Assembly: GCF_905475395.1 (NCBI RefSeq)
Contig: NC_058338.1
Span: 40,211,935 to 40,275,934 of the forward strand
Length of the DNA: 64,000 nucleotides
Source of the DNA: Chrysoperla carnea
Taxonomy: Eukaryota > Arthropoda > Insecta > Neuroptera > Chrysopidae
Direction of reading: 5' to 3'
Made by a program: the position numbers and the translations under genes. This document shows, piece after piece, positions 24,621-36,114 of the stretch (position 1 is the first letter of the stretch; each line of letters begins with the position of its first letter). The notes under the pieces were generated by a model, which did no database searches, had not been told where the DNA came from, and was given only the letters and a program-made list of their open reading frames with translations.

Positions 24621-24908
24621 GTAGGTAAAATACGAAGGTAGTAAAATATAAACATTAATATTCCCATATAATTTATCAAAATCAAAATCTTGAACATGTA
24701 AATAATTTGCACATAATGGCATTTATTAATTTGTCATGGGTATAAAATCTTTTCAATTAATTTTCTTAATAAATTATTTAAATGACGACTTTATTAATTT
24801 ATTTTTATAACAACTCATGGTCAAGGTTCTTTTTCATCCAAATTTTTTATTTTAACTACTTTTTTTTTCGTAAATAACGTTGTGTGCGAGCAATTTAATA
24901 AACAATTT

Positions 24909-25385
24909 TTGCTCATAAAATCAATTAATTAGTCCATTTTCGGATGTCTATCCGTCTGTCTGTCAACACGATAACTCAAAAACGAAAAAATATTTCAAGC
25001 TGAAATTTTTACAGCGTACTCAGGACGTAAAAAGTGAGATCGAGTTCGTAAATGAGCGTCGCAGGTTAATTGGGTCTTCGGTCCGTAGGATTCATCTTGT
25101 AAACCATTAGAGATAGAACAAAAGCTTAAATATAAAAATGTTCCTTATAAAAAAATAAACAACTTTTGGTTGAACCTTTTATTTTAAACAGCTCTGTTTA
25201 GCCGTGAGGGCACATAATAGGCATAAATTACATAGTATGTATTACATGGGAATATCAGTGTGTGTGGCTATCTAACATAATGTACTTTCTTTACTAACAT
25301 AATGTAAAAAAAAAGATTGTGTAATCAACACTGTCTATACATGGTATTTCAACAATTAACTCAGTCAATTGGTTGTTTTTACTTG
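24909..25385 (+). mobile_element. INE-1/DINE-1-like element, 3' portion (copy 3b)
   Basis: It starts inside the family at the ATTAGTCCATTTTCGG block, keeps a short GTCT microsatellite and contains CAGCGTACTCAGGACGTAAA. It ends with CTATACATGGTATTTCAACA, the AACAATT...CAATTGG stem-loop and TTTTTACTTG. The 5' 200 bases are missing. The open frame at 25317-25604 begins inside it and is not a gene. Confidence 0.8.
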
Positions 25386-26224
25386 TTTTTGTCTAACTTC
25401 TCTAATAATGATGGTTTGTATTTAATTTATTTGGTTGATGACGTGGTACATCTAGTTAAAGAAATGTGTCAGTATTATTACACCTTACCAACGACCATAT
25501 TTAACAGAACTAAAATATATAAATTATATTTGTTCGATTGCCAAATAATATCTCAAAATGACAATACTATAAATTATATATCCTATGACCTTATAGTTGT
25601 GTAGGTCGCATTTTGTAATTATAATAATTAGTATTTTACATAAATATTATGCACTTATTTTATATCACAGAACAGAGAGTTAAATATATTCTTGATGTTT
25701 ATATATTATACAAAATAAAAATTGTTTGTTGTACCTAAGGGCCTCCAAACATTGCCTGACATTTACGTCAACAACCCGGTAAACTCGCCAGCCAATGCGA
25801 GATGAACTGGGAATTGGTTGCATAAAATAATAAAATTTACACTAATAGCTGTCGTGTTTGTATTCAGGCAGCATAGTTGTTTGCTTACATGTGAGTATAA
25901 TTGTCTATTGTTGTTTATTGTCTAGATATTATTGTTGTAAACTTCCCAGCAAAACAAAGCCAGAGGCCTATGGCCCCTTCCCCCCTGTTCACTTGACTCT
26001 TTCTTCAGATATACTTGGTACATACCATATACTATGTACTATAACGTAATTGATACATTCGATGCCTAAAAAGGGCTAAGATGGCTAAAAATAAAATTTT
26101 AATTTCCCAGTCGGAAATTAGGTTGTTTTATTAGCGCACATCTAGTGTTATTTAACGCAACCGTTCTTAGCTGTTAGGCGTACTTTATTCCTATGTAATT
26201 TTAATAAGGAAAGAAATATCTGGA
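25386..26224. other. Intergenic, no gene seen
   Basis: No recognisable exon or RNA gene. The short open frame at 25858-26049 has no domain or splice context. Confidence 0.45.
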
Positions 26225-26690
26225 ATTCAGTCATCTTAAACAAAACTTCCAAAAAAGTATTTTCTTCACCTGTGGGAGGCTAGGACATTCAAGAGTCTTC
26301 ACTGGTTCACGTATCTAACCAACACTCTTAATTCTTTCCAGATTTTTCTTTTGCTTTCTTATCTATTGTACTCCTCCAATTTTCCCCTCCTTTTATAGTA
26401 CCTCGAGGATTCCCTTCCAAAGTTTTGCAATAGCATCACTTGTTCAAAGTATGCCAAGTCACTTTCGATAAGTCACCAGATGCTACCTCTTTTTTCAGAG
26501 CTGTCAATTTGGACTGCAGAGAGTAAACATATGTTATACGCGTAGTTGAGATCTTTAAGACGGGTGTTTATTCTCCAATGCATTCCTCGCCTTCTTTTCC
26601 TCCTCTTTCTATAGCGTGATTACTTTTAAATTTCCAGGCTTCCATTCCGTAAACTAATAATGATAAAACCAATCAATATTATTAATCTCA
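26225..26690 (-). pseudogene. LINE reverse-transcriptase C-terminal relic
   Basis: On the minus strand a less AT-rich block contains YGMEAW, matching the YGxExW motif in the thumb region of LINE reverse transcriptases, followed by an Arg/Lys-rich stretch. Further on, a segment reads GENWRSTIDKKAKE, like the ending found in RTE-type and related insect endonuclease-reverse transcriptases (GxxWxxxAxDRxxW). Several stops and frame shifts show it is decayed. The catalytic YxDD region is not present in the window. The clade is a guess. Confidence 0.5.
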
Positions 26691-27160
26691 TCAATAATAA
26701 GATTGATTGTTATTCACACGCATGCATTTTTTTTTTCAAACAAAGAATTGGAACCTAAATAAATAAATACAGAATAAGAACGACCTCGAGTTCTTTGTCA
26801 CACCTATCAATAAAACTAATAATAATATAACTGAATACATTTAAATACGTACCTACAATCAATCGATTCAAATGTAGTTTATGATAATTATTATTATTTA
26901 TAGTAATCGCATGCATACAATCCATTCATTCATCTATGTTAACAATGCTTGATTTGATGATGGTTAAGTCACATTATATATTGCAAAGAGACATATTGCA
27001 AAGATCAATAAATCATATTTATCTCTACAAGCGTTGTACAGTAAGGCACCATCATCAAAAATATATTGAATACGTAATCAAATGCAAAATTTAAAAAACC
27101 TCAAGACAAAAGAAAATCTCTCTAAAAAATAATAATGATTTAAAACAAAAATATATTTAT
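26691..27160. other. Intergenic, no gene seen
   Basis: AT-rich DNA with many AATAAT words. No coding or RNA signal was seen. Confidence 0.5.
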
Positions 27161-27167
27161 CAGTGAC

Positions 27168-27605
27168 TAGCTTGATACCCGCCCGCTTCACTGGGCTTAA
27201 AAGTAAGAAAAACCTCTTTATAGCCTCCACCTATCTTGATCTCACTTATTTCCCTCTATTACACTCGAAGAAATTGTTTTACACACCTAAAATATTTGCA
27301 CAGTTAATTTTTAAGTTAAAAAAGTCATAATTCATTGAGTATTTCAGAATAGAAGGCAATAAATTGTTTGTCATTTACTATTATAAATCATTACAGAAAT
27401 CTTTAATTTATGTTTTAAAATGAAAATCATAGATGCAGCCGTAAAATGCCAGAATGAATTTAATTTGTTAAATTTTTTTGTTTTTAATATATCTTTATAA
27501 ATTATAGCTCATGTGTTATTCTGATATATGAGCTATATTGTTGTACAGTTTCATTCAAATTCATTCGCTAGTTTTTTCGTGAAAACGTAATAAAAAACAA
27601 ACAAA
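27168..27605. repeat. Dispersed insect repeat
   Basis: It begins with GACTAGCTTGATACCCGCCC, a GC-rich start unlike its surroundings, and ends with TATAGCTCATGTGTTATTCT ... CATTCAAATTCATTCGCTAG and an ACAAACAAACATCC tail. The terminal 110 bases also occur, diverged, at 22416-22512. Start and tail are of a type common at the ends of non-coding mobile repeats in many insects. The autonomous partner is unknown. Confidence 0.6.
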
Positions 27606-27631
27606 CATCCTTCTTTTCACATTTTTAATAT

Positions 27632-28050
27632 ACTAGCTGCGCCCTGCGGTGTTACCCGCGATTTAAAGAGATTTTGAGAGTTTTTATCGTTACTGTGTAA
27701 ATTAATCAAGCTTTCTTGAGAAAAATGCGCTAAAAATCTATTTCACGACCTTTAACAAAACCCTTTAAAAACACGGTTTCTGTATGCTATCCCATAGCAT
27801 AAGAACCGTGAGTTTTTCAGGGGTCAGAAAAGTGACTTTTTCTGACCCCTAAACTATCACTACCTATGCAAAAAATCATGTCGATCCTTTGCTCTATGCA
27901 AAATTAAAGCAAATCCATCACCATACATTTTACATAGATAAGTAGCCTATGTGCTATTCTAGACTATAATCTATCTCTTTGCCAAATTTTATTCAGATCC
28001 GTTTAATAACATTCGATGTAAAAAGCGAATAGCTGAATTTTAATATTTTT
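27632..28050. repeat. Second dispersed insect repeat, with two inserted hairpins
   Basis: It begins TACTAGCTGCGCCCTGCGGT, the typical ACTAGCTGCGCCC start of a repeat class found across insects. It runs to TAGCCTATGTGCTATTCTAG ... GATCCGTTTAATAAC. Inside are two hairpins at 27772-27810 and 27819-27850. It directly follows another repeat of similar type (27168-27605). Confidence 0.6.
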
Positions 28051-28788
28051 GAAAGCAGAGATTTTTATAAAGAATAACTTTTTTTCATAAACCTTATAAT
28101 AAAAAAGTTTTCCTAATGTATGTTTTCCCACTTAAGGTAGACACCCTGTATATATTTGCATATTTTTACACACATTAGTAATTATTATTAAGGTTTAAAG
28201 TTTTGCTGCAAATCATGTTAATTAATTTTTTTAATGAATTTTGTAACAATTTCACAGAAGAAATCAATTAATCACGATTAAAGTTTCATCACGTTACGAA
28301 CACGAAAAATTTTAATAATAAAATGTAAATAAACAATAAATTAACCAATTAAAATTTTTTATAAATCATGCTTATAACATTGCACATAAATATTAGATAA
28401 CAAACTTGCCTCAGAGAGAAAAACGATGTCAAGTAAAGAGTACATATATCATACCTGGTTCCGTTCAAGTAATTTTGATTATTTGTTATTGAACCGGATT
28501 TACATAATTTTTATACTTTTTACTGTAAAATTTATTAATTTTACTGTAACGAGTAGATCGATCCTTCGAGAGTATGAACTGTCGGTAAATGCACCGCGTC
28601 GACGGTAATTGTAACAAACTCTATTATTGGGTGTATACTGTTACTTTTATAATGAAAACTTTTATATGGAATCCATAGTGCATGAAAATTCACGTCTGCT
28701 GCATTTTCCTATTATTAACAAGAAGTATTGATAACGTTTCTAATTAAAGTAATACAATGACAAGTGTATATATTTTTTATTTATTTTT

Positions 28789-28823
<35 letters not shown>

Positions 28824-30529
28824 TTTCTTTAAACTATTATTTTGTCCACATAGACCGATCTGGTTGGAAAATGTAAGTCAATTAAAAAAATGTCAAGATA
28901 AATGTTATTTATTCTTTTATTATTTATTTTTATTTTTGCACAATTACTAAAATATCTATATCATCTATGGATGTGTATTTTCTGTTTCTAGTTTTTATTC
29001 GATTTTACAGCGGTTTTAATAATAAAAAACTATAAAAATAACTTAAAATTGTCAACTTGTATGAATTCTTTCGTTTTAATGAAAATTTATTTTTATTTTC
29101 TTAGAAATGATTCAGGTCAGGAATTGCTAGCCTGAGTATAAAATGTCGGTGTCCGGCATACAGGTCCATAGAAATACACTTCGATTAAATACCCATATAA
29201 TGGATTTTTTCATGAATAAATATATATTTTGCCAGGGATATTTTCTCAGAGATATTTCATGTCTTTATTTGTCGCTAGGGATTTTTGTTATGCAATGTCA
29301 AAGAATAATCACCTACCATCAATTGTTTTTAATGAATTTTAATTTTTTTGCTAGTTTTCCTTTTCCACGGATCCTTGATGTCTTCACATACGGTAATTTT
29401 TGTTTCGATGTTGAGTGAATTTGCTTGGAAAACTAATCATTTTTAACTAATTTTAACAGGCATAGTTGGTGAGAAACAAGTTCGCATATTGTAGTGGGGA
29501 AACCTATCTTTATTAACAATATGCTATAACTACAAGATATAACCATGGCAGCTGTCTCAAATGTCTCCACTTTAATGATTAAAATTATAATGCGGTTGCA
29601 AAATTTTGCAAAATTTCAAACTTGTATAACGTATCGAAAAAGTTATAGTTAAGAAAAGCAAGGATTTGATAGCCTCCAGCTTATTCGAAAACTTTCATTC
29701 CCTTATATCAAAAAGGCTCAAAATGTATAACTTAAAATGACTTTATTGCATATCTCTTCAATCCAAAAATGATACTTTAAAAACTAAAAAAGCATGCTTT
29801 CTCCTTTTAAAATGTTTATTTTACATTTTGCTTACAGCTTATCCCTTGCATCTTCTTTATTGTCGTTATAATTTTGAAAATACAGGTTTTTAAATATTAG
29901 ATACTAGTCTAATATGTCCACAACTATTCTCATTCCATAATATCTGTTCCCCTGTGGTACTAATTGTGTTTTAAATTATTTTAAATTAACTTCTCAATCA
30001 TTGAACCGATTCGATTTATTTATTTCACCATATGTAATAAATAATTTTAAAATATCTCATATAATCTTTTTACATTGGTAATTATTATAGAATGCATATA
30101 AAATAAAAAATAAAAATATATAGGTATATTAAAATGATAACAGTAATTAATATAATTAACGATTGACTTACTGTCCAAATATCAAAGCAAACCAATCAAA
30201 CTAAAATCAAACCGATAATTATATCGAATACCATAAATACCAATATTTACATTTATTTACTTGCGTTAAACTATGTTTTGTGGTTGTTCTAAATAAAGTT
30301 AGATGAAACCTGTTAAAAAATGTATTAGCAATAAAATGTTTGTGAATTGCATTTCAATTCTGAGTTTTGTCTGCCATCTTCTATCCAGATTATCCAGAGA
30401 AGTGAAATTAGGTTCTTGTCATTATTTCCAATTTGTCTAACATTTAGGCGAAAGCAAAAATTAAATTTATCTTACACAGGATCTGCTAAGACTGACGATG
30501 TAATCGAGGTTGAGCTAACATTGATTTAC
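28051..30529. other. Intergenic, no gene seen
   Basis: AT-rich DNA. It contains an (AT)n microsatellite at 28792-28819. The open frames at 28426-28608 and 29143-29418 show no domain, no convincing signal peptide and no partner exon, and are not called. Confidence 0.5.
28792..28819. repeat. (AT)n microsatellite
   Basis: An uninterrupted run of about 14 AT dinucleotides, a simple sequence repeat without coding meaning. Confidence 0.95.
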
Positions 30530-31035
30530 CAATCCTTGGTTTGCTAGTTCTTGCCCATGCCTTGGTCAAGGTTACGAAATGAAGTCTTGATTTGGCAGTG
30601 TTTGCTCAAGACTTGAGCAAGGAGAATAAATCAAGGTTTGGTTTCCCAGCCCTTGTTAAAGCTCCAATCGAAACTAAGAAGTAAAGCCTTCAATTTTTTC
30701 AGTCGTTACCAAAGCCTTGACCAAGGCCATTAATTAGAACATTGATCTGACAGTCCTTACTCAAGTTTTTTTGTTTGCTCAAACCTAAGTCAATGCTAAT
30801 TGCCTTAATCTGGGCTTGGTTTGCCTTCCTTTGTACAAAATTGACCGAGGCGCTAATAAACTCAGCTGATGCCTGCTTGTTCATGGCCATGTCTAGTTTA
30901 GTAGCATTGTTCAAGGATTGGGCAAAAGCTGGAAAACCAAGACTGAATCTAATAGATTTGTTCAAAGCTTGGATAAGGGCTGGTAAACCAAAGCTTGGTA
31001 ACCTAATGCTTATCCAAGCCTTAGCCAATGCTAAA
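30530..31035. repeat. Degenerate array rich in CTTGxxCAAG palindromic words
   Basis: About 500 bases are composed of variants of GCCTTGGTCAAGG and AAGCTTGGxTAAxxCTxGxxAA, with CTTG and CAAG alternating every 8-20 bases. The array is less AT-rich than its surroundings. Because the word set is nearly self-complementary, both strands stay open over long spans (plus 30775-31038; minus 30699-31172). The deduced proteins only repeat Leu/Ala/Lys/Gln-rich segments and resemble nothing known. Confidence 0.75.
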
Positions 31036-34000
31036 TAATCAAGTTTGATCGAAATTTTCCGTTTCTTTTTTTTTCTTTTTTTAATGAAAATACGCAAGTT
31101 TAAATAAAAATTTTGAAGTGTACGGCCTCGTACTCGTACCTCGATTTTTTTATGAGTTAAAATCGTCTTCAACTATTTGTCGACTATTCAACTACTATAT
31201 GAATATAGAGTCCTGATGTTTTTTAGTATAGTATAGTTCTGTTATAAATGAATCAATCTGGATATACTCCGCAATAAATTTTGTTGTCAATAAATCATTG
31301 GCATTGTAGCAATGCGTACTTAAAATCTACTCAATATTCGCTCCATTGATCATTTCATCAAGGTTAAGAAGTTCGACAAAAATATTATTTTTCCTGGGAA
31401 ATAATTGAAAGAGTTTTACCGGTATTTTAAGAATCAAAAAACTTTAAATTATTCATTTTAACTTCTATGAAATAAATTGAAGTAAAATAATTTAAAATGA
31501 TTCATTCATGGCACGTGATGTGCATTTTGTGAACTATTCCTGGTGCATGCACACACTATTAGAAATTCATATAAGACAATCTGACTGACATATCATATAC
31601 AATCTTTGCATCATAAAATAAGTTAAATAACTATCAGAAATAGTCTCAGTAATCAGAATATTTGATAATCCGAAACTTCCAGTAATCCGAACACATTTCG
31701 TCAGTCCTGTCCACACAGCCCTCTACATTTGTGAGAGTACTATCACTTTAAAATGAAATGTACTTACAAATGTATTTTTCTATATACTATCCTGGAATCC
31801 TAAAATCACAGTTTTTTATTGAATCCGGGTTATCAAGAGTAAATTCCTACTTAAAGTCAAAGTTCGGCTTACCGCGTTAACATAAATAACGCGTTCTTTA
31901 GAGGAATCGTTCCAAGAACCGTTTTAGAATTAGACACAAAAAGCGGTGTGTTTCAATATAGTAATATCGCGTCCTCCAATTTATTAAAAGCTATATAAGA
32001 ACTTCTAAATGCTAGCCCGAACGTGTTTTTGAATTTTCGCAAATTTATCTTATGTGCATAAAATTAAGCACAAAAAAAATACATATTTATCTTAACTCCG
32101 CCCATTTGCTTGTTGGTTCTGAACGGAATGGATATTGTTGGGCAGCTTTTTATAATTGACATAAAATAGATGTATGAAGTTAGTTAATACGTTAGAATGG
32201 TAAATGAAGTTAGTTACGGTAGTTTTATTTCGTGAACTAGTATTTGAATGAATCTTTAAATTCTTCTGGCTCGTCAGTTACCTTAAGCAAAGAAACTAGA
32301 AAAAATAAACAAGGGATAAGACATTTATTTTTCCGGGATTTAATCTGATAGCTAACTGTATAACCTTAATAATAAAAGATGTAAACAAAATTTCCAAGAC
32401 TATTCTTCTTGACATTTGGACTGCATATAGTTTCAAGATCATTTGATAAAAATATAAACTAATAAATCAAAACAACTATCATTAAAAAATATGTTATAAT
32501 TAATGAAATTTAAATAATATTCCAAAAATATAAATACATAATTAATAAATCAAATAATTGTGTATCAAAAACATAAACTTGACCGATATAGCCGTCAGAA
32601 GTCAAAGACCTTGTGGGCTTCAAGTAAACATAAATATTGAAATGATAAATCTATCAGAGTTAAAAAAGATAAAAAATTTTATTGATTCCTGCAATCAATG
32701 CGTTTCTATATAAAAGATGATTAAAAAAAATGTCCACCCTTAAATTACGTTAACGGAATGGAAAATAAAAAAACAAAAATATATATCGGCTAATTTTTTC
32801 GGTTAAAGGTCATCCTTTTTCAATTGAGGTTTATTTTCAATTGAGGTTTATTTTCAATTGAAAGCGGTCAACTTTGTAGGGCAAACTACTTTAGAACTTT
32901 GTTGCTGTTGGAAAAATTTCTTCAAAGCATGTTTCCGTAAACTTAATAAATTCGATGTTTCGTACAAAGATTGTTTGTTACTTTCTAAAACATAAAATTA
33001 TACTATACATTTTCTTCTAGTACGACCATGAGAAATATCATCTTTCTCTTTTTTTAGATTTTTAACCATTTATTTTTAAGTAAATGTGTAGTTCGTTATT
33101 TGTTTTTGTAAAACATTTATAATATAAGCAAGAATAAAAAAAAATAAAATAAAAACCAAATAGATTTTCTATCCTCCAAAGGATGCTGAAAGATTAATTT
33201 AGAAGAACATTCTAGTTTTGGTCTACATGTACGTTATTTGTGAATAAAAAATCTGAGACAGAAATTTATCGTCATTAATTTTAAAGAAATTATTATTCTT
33301 CATTTCAAATACGTTTAGACATTTTAACGAGTTTTTGCTGCAAAAGTACTAGCACATTTCATTAAAAATAAAAAATGAATCTTTTTTTACCAACATTCAT
33401 TAAGTTAAAATTAGTTAATGTACAACCGTTACTTTAAAATTAATAAAATACAAAAAAATTGATCGTGATACTCAGGCCCTTATGTACCAAGACAAATGCA
33501 CTTTCCGCTCGCATTAAAATCAAATATAGAGGAAACACTACCTAAATTATTGTATTAAATTTTTTTTAGTCATGTACCCTGAGGCTTCACATAAAAATAG
33601 ATATATAGTTATAAATAAAATATAAGTGATGTTGCAATCTGCTCCATTTCTAGAGCGTATTTCTTCTGTTATTTAATTTACTTTCATTTATAATAATATT
33701 TTTTTTATTTTTTGATTCTTTAATCATATGATTTAATGGTATTTATTATTTTGTTTCTAATTTCTTCTGATACATGTACAATAATATTATCTAAAGAACG
33801 GATTCTATGGTTACTTCCAATATGGACAAATCCAATCAATTCAAAGCTTGGGAAAGTCTGAAGATTCAATAAATCTGAGATATTTGGGTTAAATATGTAA
33901 ATACTAATAACAAAGCAAACTAATGGTACCTCAGAGAAAATTCAGGAAATATTTATTTCCATCAAAATAAGAGTGTAATTTCAAATATAATGTATCTTTG

Positions 34001-34391
34001 GGTGTGGAATTCAATACAAATTCTATCCAAGATTCCGTGCCGTGTAATAGAGAAGTTGCATGTTTTTAATTAATTTTTTTTTTCAAAAGTTTACTACAAA
34101 TTACTAGGAAAAATTAAAAAAAAATTGATTTGTCATGTATATTTTACAATTGAAAATGGTTTTTTTAAACTATAAATTCAAACGGCAGTGAAACGGCATG
34201 GAAAAATGTCTCTCAACTAGGTTTCACTGTATTATAACGAAATTTTCCACAGAAACAAGCCAAAAAATAAGAATTTAGCATGCAACGGATGTAAATACGT
34301 TACAATAACAAGTTGTTTTATTTTTATTCAAAAATATAACTATTTTTCTTAATATTTAATAAAAAATGGAATTATTTATTTTTAAAAAAAA
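31036..34391. other. Intergenic, no gene seen
   Basis: Long AT-rich stretch. The only structures seen are a three-copy 17-bp repeat at 32821-32861 and homopolymer runs. No exon was recognised on either strand. Confidence 0.5.
32821..32861. repeat. 17-bp tandem repeat, three copies
   Basis: The unit CAATTGAGGTTTATTTT occurs at 32821, 32838 and 32855, the last truncated after CAATTGA. The copies are identical, which suggests recent slippage. Confidence 0.9.
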
Positions 34392-34616
34392 TTACTTAAA
34401 TATAGGTATACACTTTTGATGAATTCTTCTTTGATTAATATATGAATTTGTTGCAAAAATAAAAATTAATGCAACTTCTCTATTGTAAAGTAATTTAGGA
34501 TCCCAAGAACGTATAGGCAGGTGGTTTTGGATGGTACGACCAGAGTCTAGAAACATCGGTTCAGCGACGATAATTGAACTATATAATCCACCGCCAATTT
34601 CCGGAGTCATAAACAT
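34392..34616 (-). CDS. Uncharacterised open frame, possible terminal exon
   Basis: I do not recognise the product. The frame gives 74 aa from its own ATG and can be extended upstream to a possible TTAG acceptor at about 34640 (adding RERIRGN before the Met). Its composition is unlike the chance frames around it: it has GGG, PEIGGG, EPMFLDSGRT, HLPIRSWDP, and then a hydrophobic stretch VALIFIFATNSY followed by basic residues at the C-terminus. That could be a lumenal segment plus a membrane anchor. No upstream partner exon was found within the next kilobase, and no transposon motif is evident. It may be a last exon behind a long intron, a decayed gene, or chance. Confidence 0.25.
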   Translation of the reverse strand: MFMTPEIGGGLYSSIIVAEPMFLDSGRTIQNHLPIRSWDPKLLYNREVALIFIFATNSYINQRRIHQKCIPIFK

Positions 34617-35067
34617 ATTGCCTCGAATCCGTTCTCTAATTGTATCAATGTATTAGAAATAAACTATAATATTTATATGATTTAAATGTAAACAAATTGG
34701 TGGACAACAATGTACAAGGTTAAAAAAATCTGTACACAACGGGTACTTTTCACTGATCAAGTCTGAAGAGTGAGTTTTATATGAGGTATGAAGATTCTAA
34801 AGGTTACTTTCAGTGGGTGATACACGTGTTCATTTTATCAACTTTCTTCGTTGTATCTATTTGAATATATTAGTTATTTCGATTATTTTTAACTCTCGGT
34901 GGAAATAGAGGAATGTTTTAAGTTTAACGTGCATGTCTTTATACCTATCTGTGGTAACTCATCTTTCAAATAAATTAACCGATCACGCTTTTTTGACGTC
35001 CTTAAAGATTTACTCATCTAAACAGCCTAATTTTCTTTCTAATAAAATATTTCAAAATTATTTTTTA

Positions 35068-35425
35068 GGTTTTTGGCGGCAAAATTATTAATTTTGTTGA
35101 GAGTTTCATGGATATGACTTTTGGAAGTAAACGTTTATATTTAAATTCTTAGAACTAAGTTTCTTAATTATGGCGCGTTTGGCGGAGAGAAGCAAGAAAT
35201 GTTCGGTACCGATCGACACGGACATTATCTTTAAACCGTAATAGTATTCCCAACGAGGCAGAGTTGTTGTGGTTGCGGTGCCTGCTCCTTACGTAGAAGG
35301 TCGTCAGGTAAAAACCCATCCTAGTCAATAGATTTTTGGAACAATGTTCCTTTTCGCACTTTATCGGTCTGATTAATACGTTGGTTGGGGTGTAAAACAC
35401 AAAATAGTAAATGACGCCAAAAACC
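35068..35425. repeat. Short element bounded by 11-bp inverted repeats (tentative)
   Basis: GGTTTTTGGCG at 35068-35078 is repeated inverted (CGCCAAAAACC) at 35415-35425. The interior (about 35160-35400) is less AT-rich than its surroundings and holds open frames on both strands without recognisable protein. No target-site duplication is visible, so this may be coincidence rather than a DNA transposon. Confidence 0.3.
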
Positions 35426-35710
35426 GATCATTTTCTCCTAGATCACCTAGGAAACTAAAACTTTTTAAGCGATTCAGCTTTCCATGAATTTAGAAAATTT
35501 CATATAAAAAAAAATGTGAGAGTGAGTTATCAGCCAGTTAACAGTAGAAGTGAGTTATCTGAAGTTAATGATACTAGAGATAATTTAAAGTACAAGGATA
35601 TTATATGTTATGCCATAATAAATACCCTAATCAAACCAAATGTAGGAATGCACATATTAGATTGATGACTAAATTAGTATGTCTTTTTAAATCTTATATT
35701 AAAATTTTTT
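35390..35710 (+). repeat. Dispersed ~300-bp block, copy A
   Basis: It shares ACCTAGGAAACTAAAACTTTTT, CATGAATTT, AGAGATAATTTAAAGTA and ATGTCTTTT...AATATT in the same order with 61438-61735. The family is not recognised. It lies 400 bp upstream of the small secreted-peptide gene. Confidence 0.7.
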
Positions 35711-35947
35711 TGTAACGATTATGCCAAAATTAAATTTCACTTGCTTGTGTTAATAAAATGAAATATTGAGCTATTTTGAGATAAATTTTTTTAGGTATAT
35801 TGAGAAAAAATTCTGATGAACCATTTTATTGAAACGAACCAAAGGCGCAAAGAAATATATATTTTGGTGACTTGATCATATTTTATTAAATTGAAATAGT
35901 TTATGGTACAGTATCCTGTCGATACACATCGCTTGAGTTTTAAGAAG

Positions 35948-35956
35948 TATATAAAT
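35948..35956 (+). promoter_or_regulatory. Possible TATA box for the 92-aa secreted-peptide gene
   Basis: TATATAAAT lies 159 bases before the ATG at 36115. A TCATTG word at 36007-36012 could mark initiation but is rather far from it. No clearer core promoter was seen, so this assignment is weak. Confidence 0.3.
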
Positions 35957-36114
35957 AACACAGATAAATTCATATCTGGACCATTCATGTACATGTCAAT
36001 TAAAGTCATTGTACAGAGTTCGTTACATTATTAATAACAAATAGTGATACCAAATATTATTGGAAAAATAATTAGTTCAATTAAAAAAAAAAACTTGTGA
36101 ATTAAAAAAGAAAA

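Noticed and set aside
30699..31172. 157-aa open frame on the minus strand (and 87 aa on the plus strand)
   Set aside because: Both run through a near-self-complementary word array. The proteins are repetitive, match no family, and openness on both strands is explained by the repeat.
35164..35400. 78-aa frame rich in Arg and Asn
   Set aside because: Located in a possible small element, with open frames on both strands and no recognisable domain.
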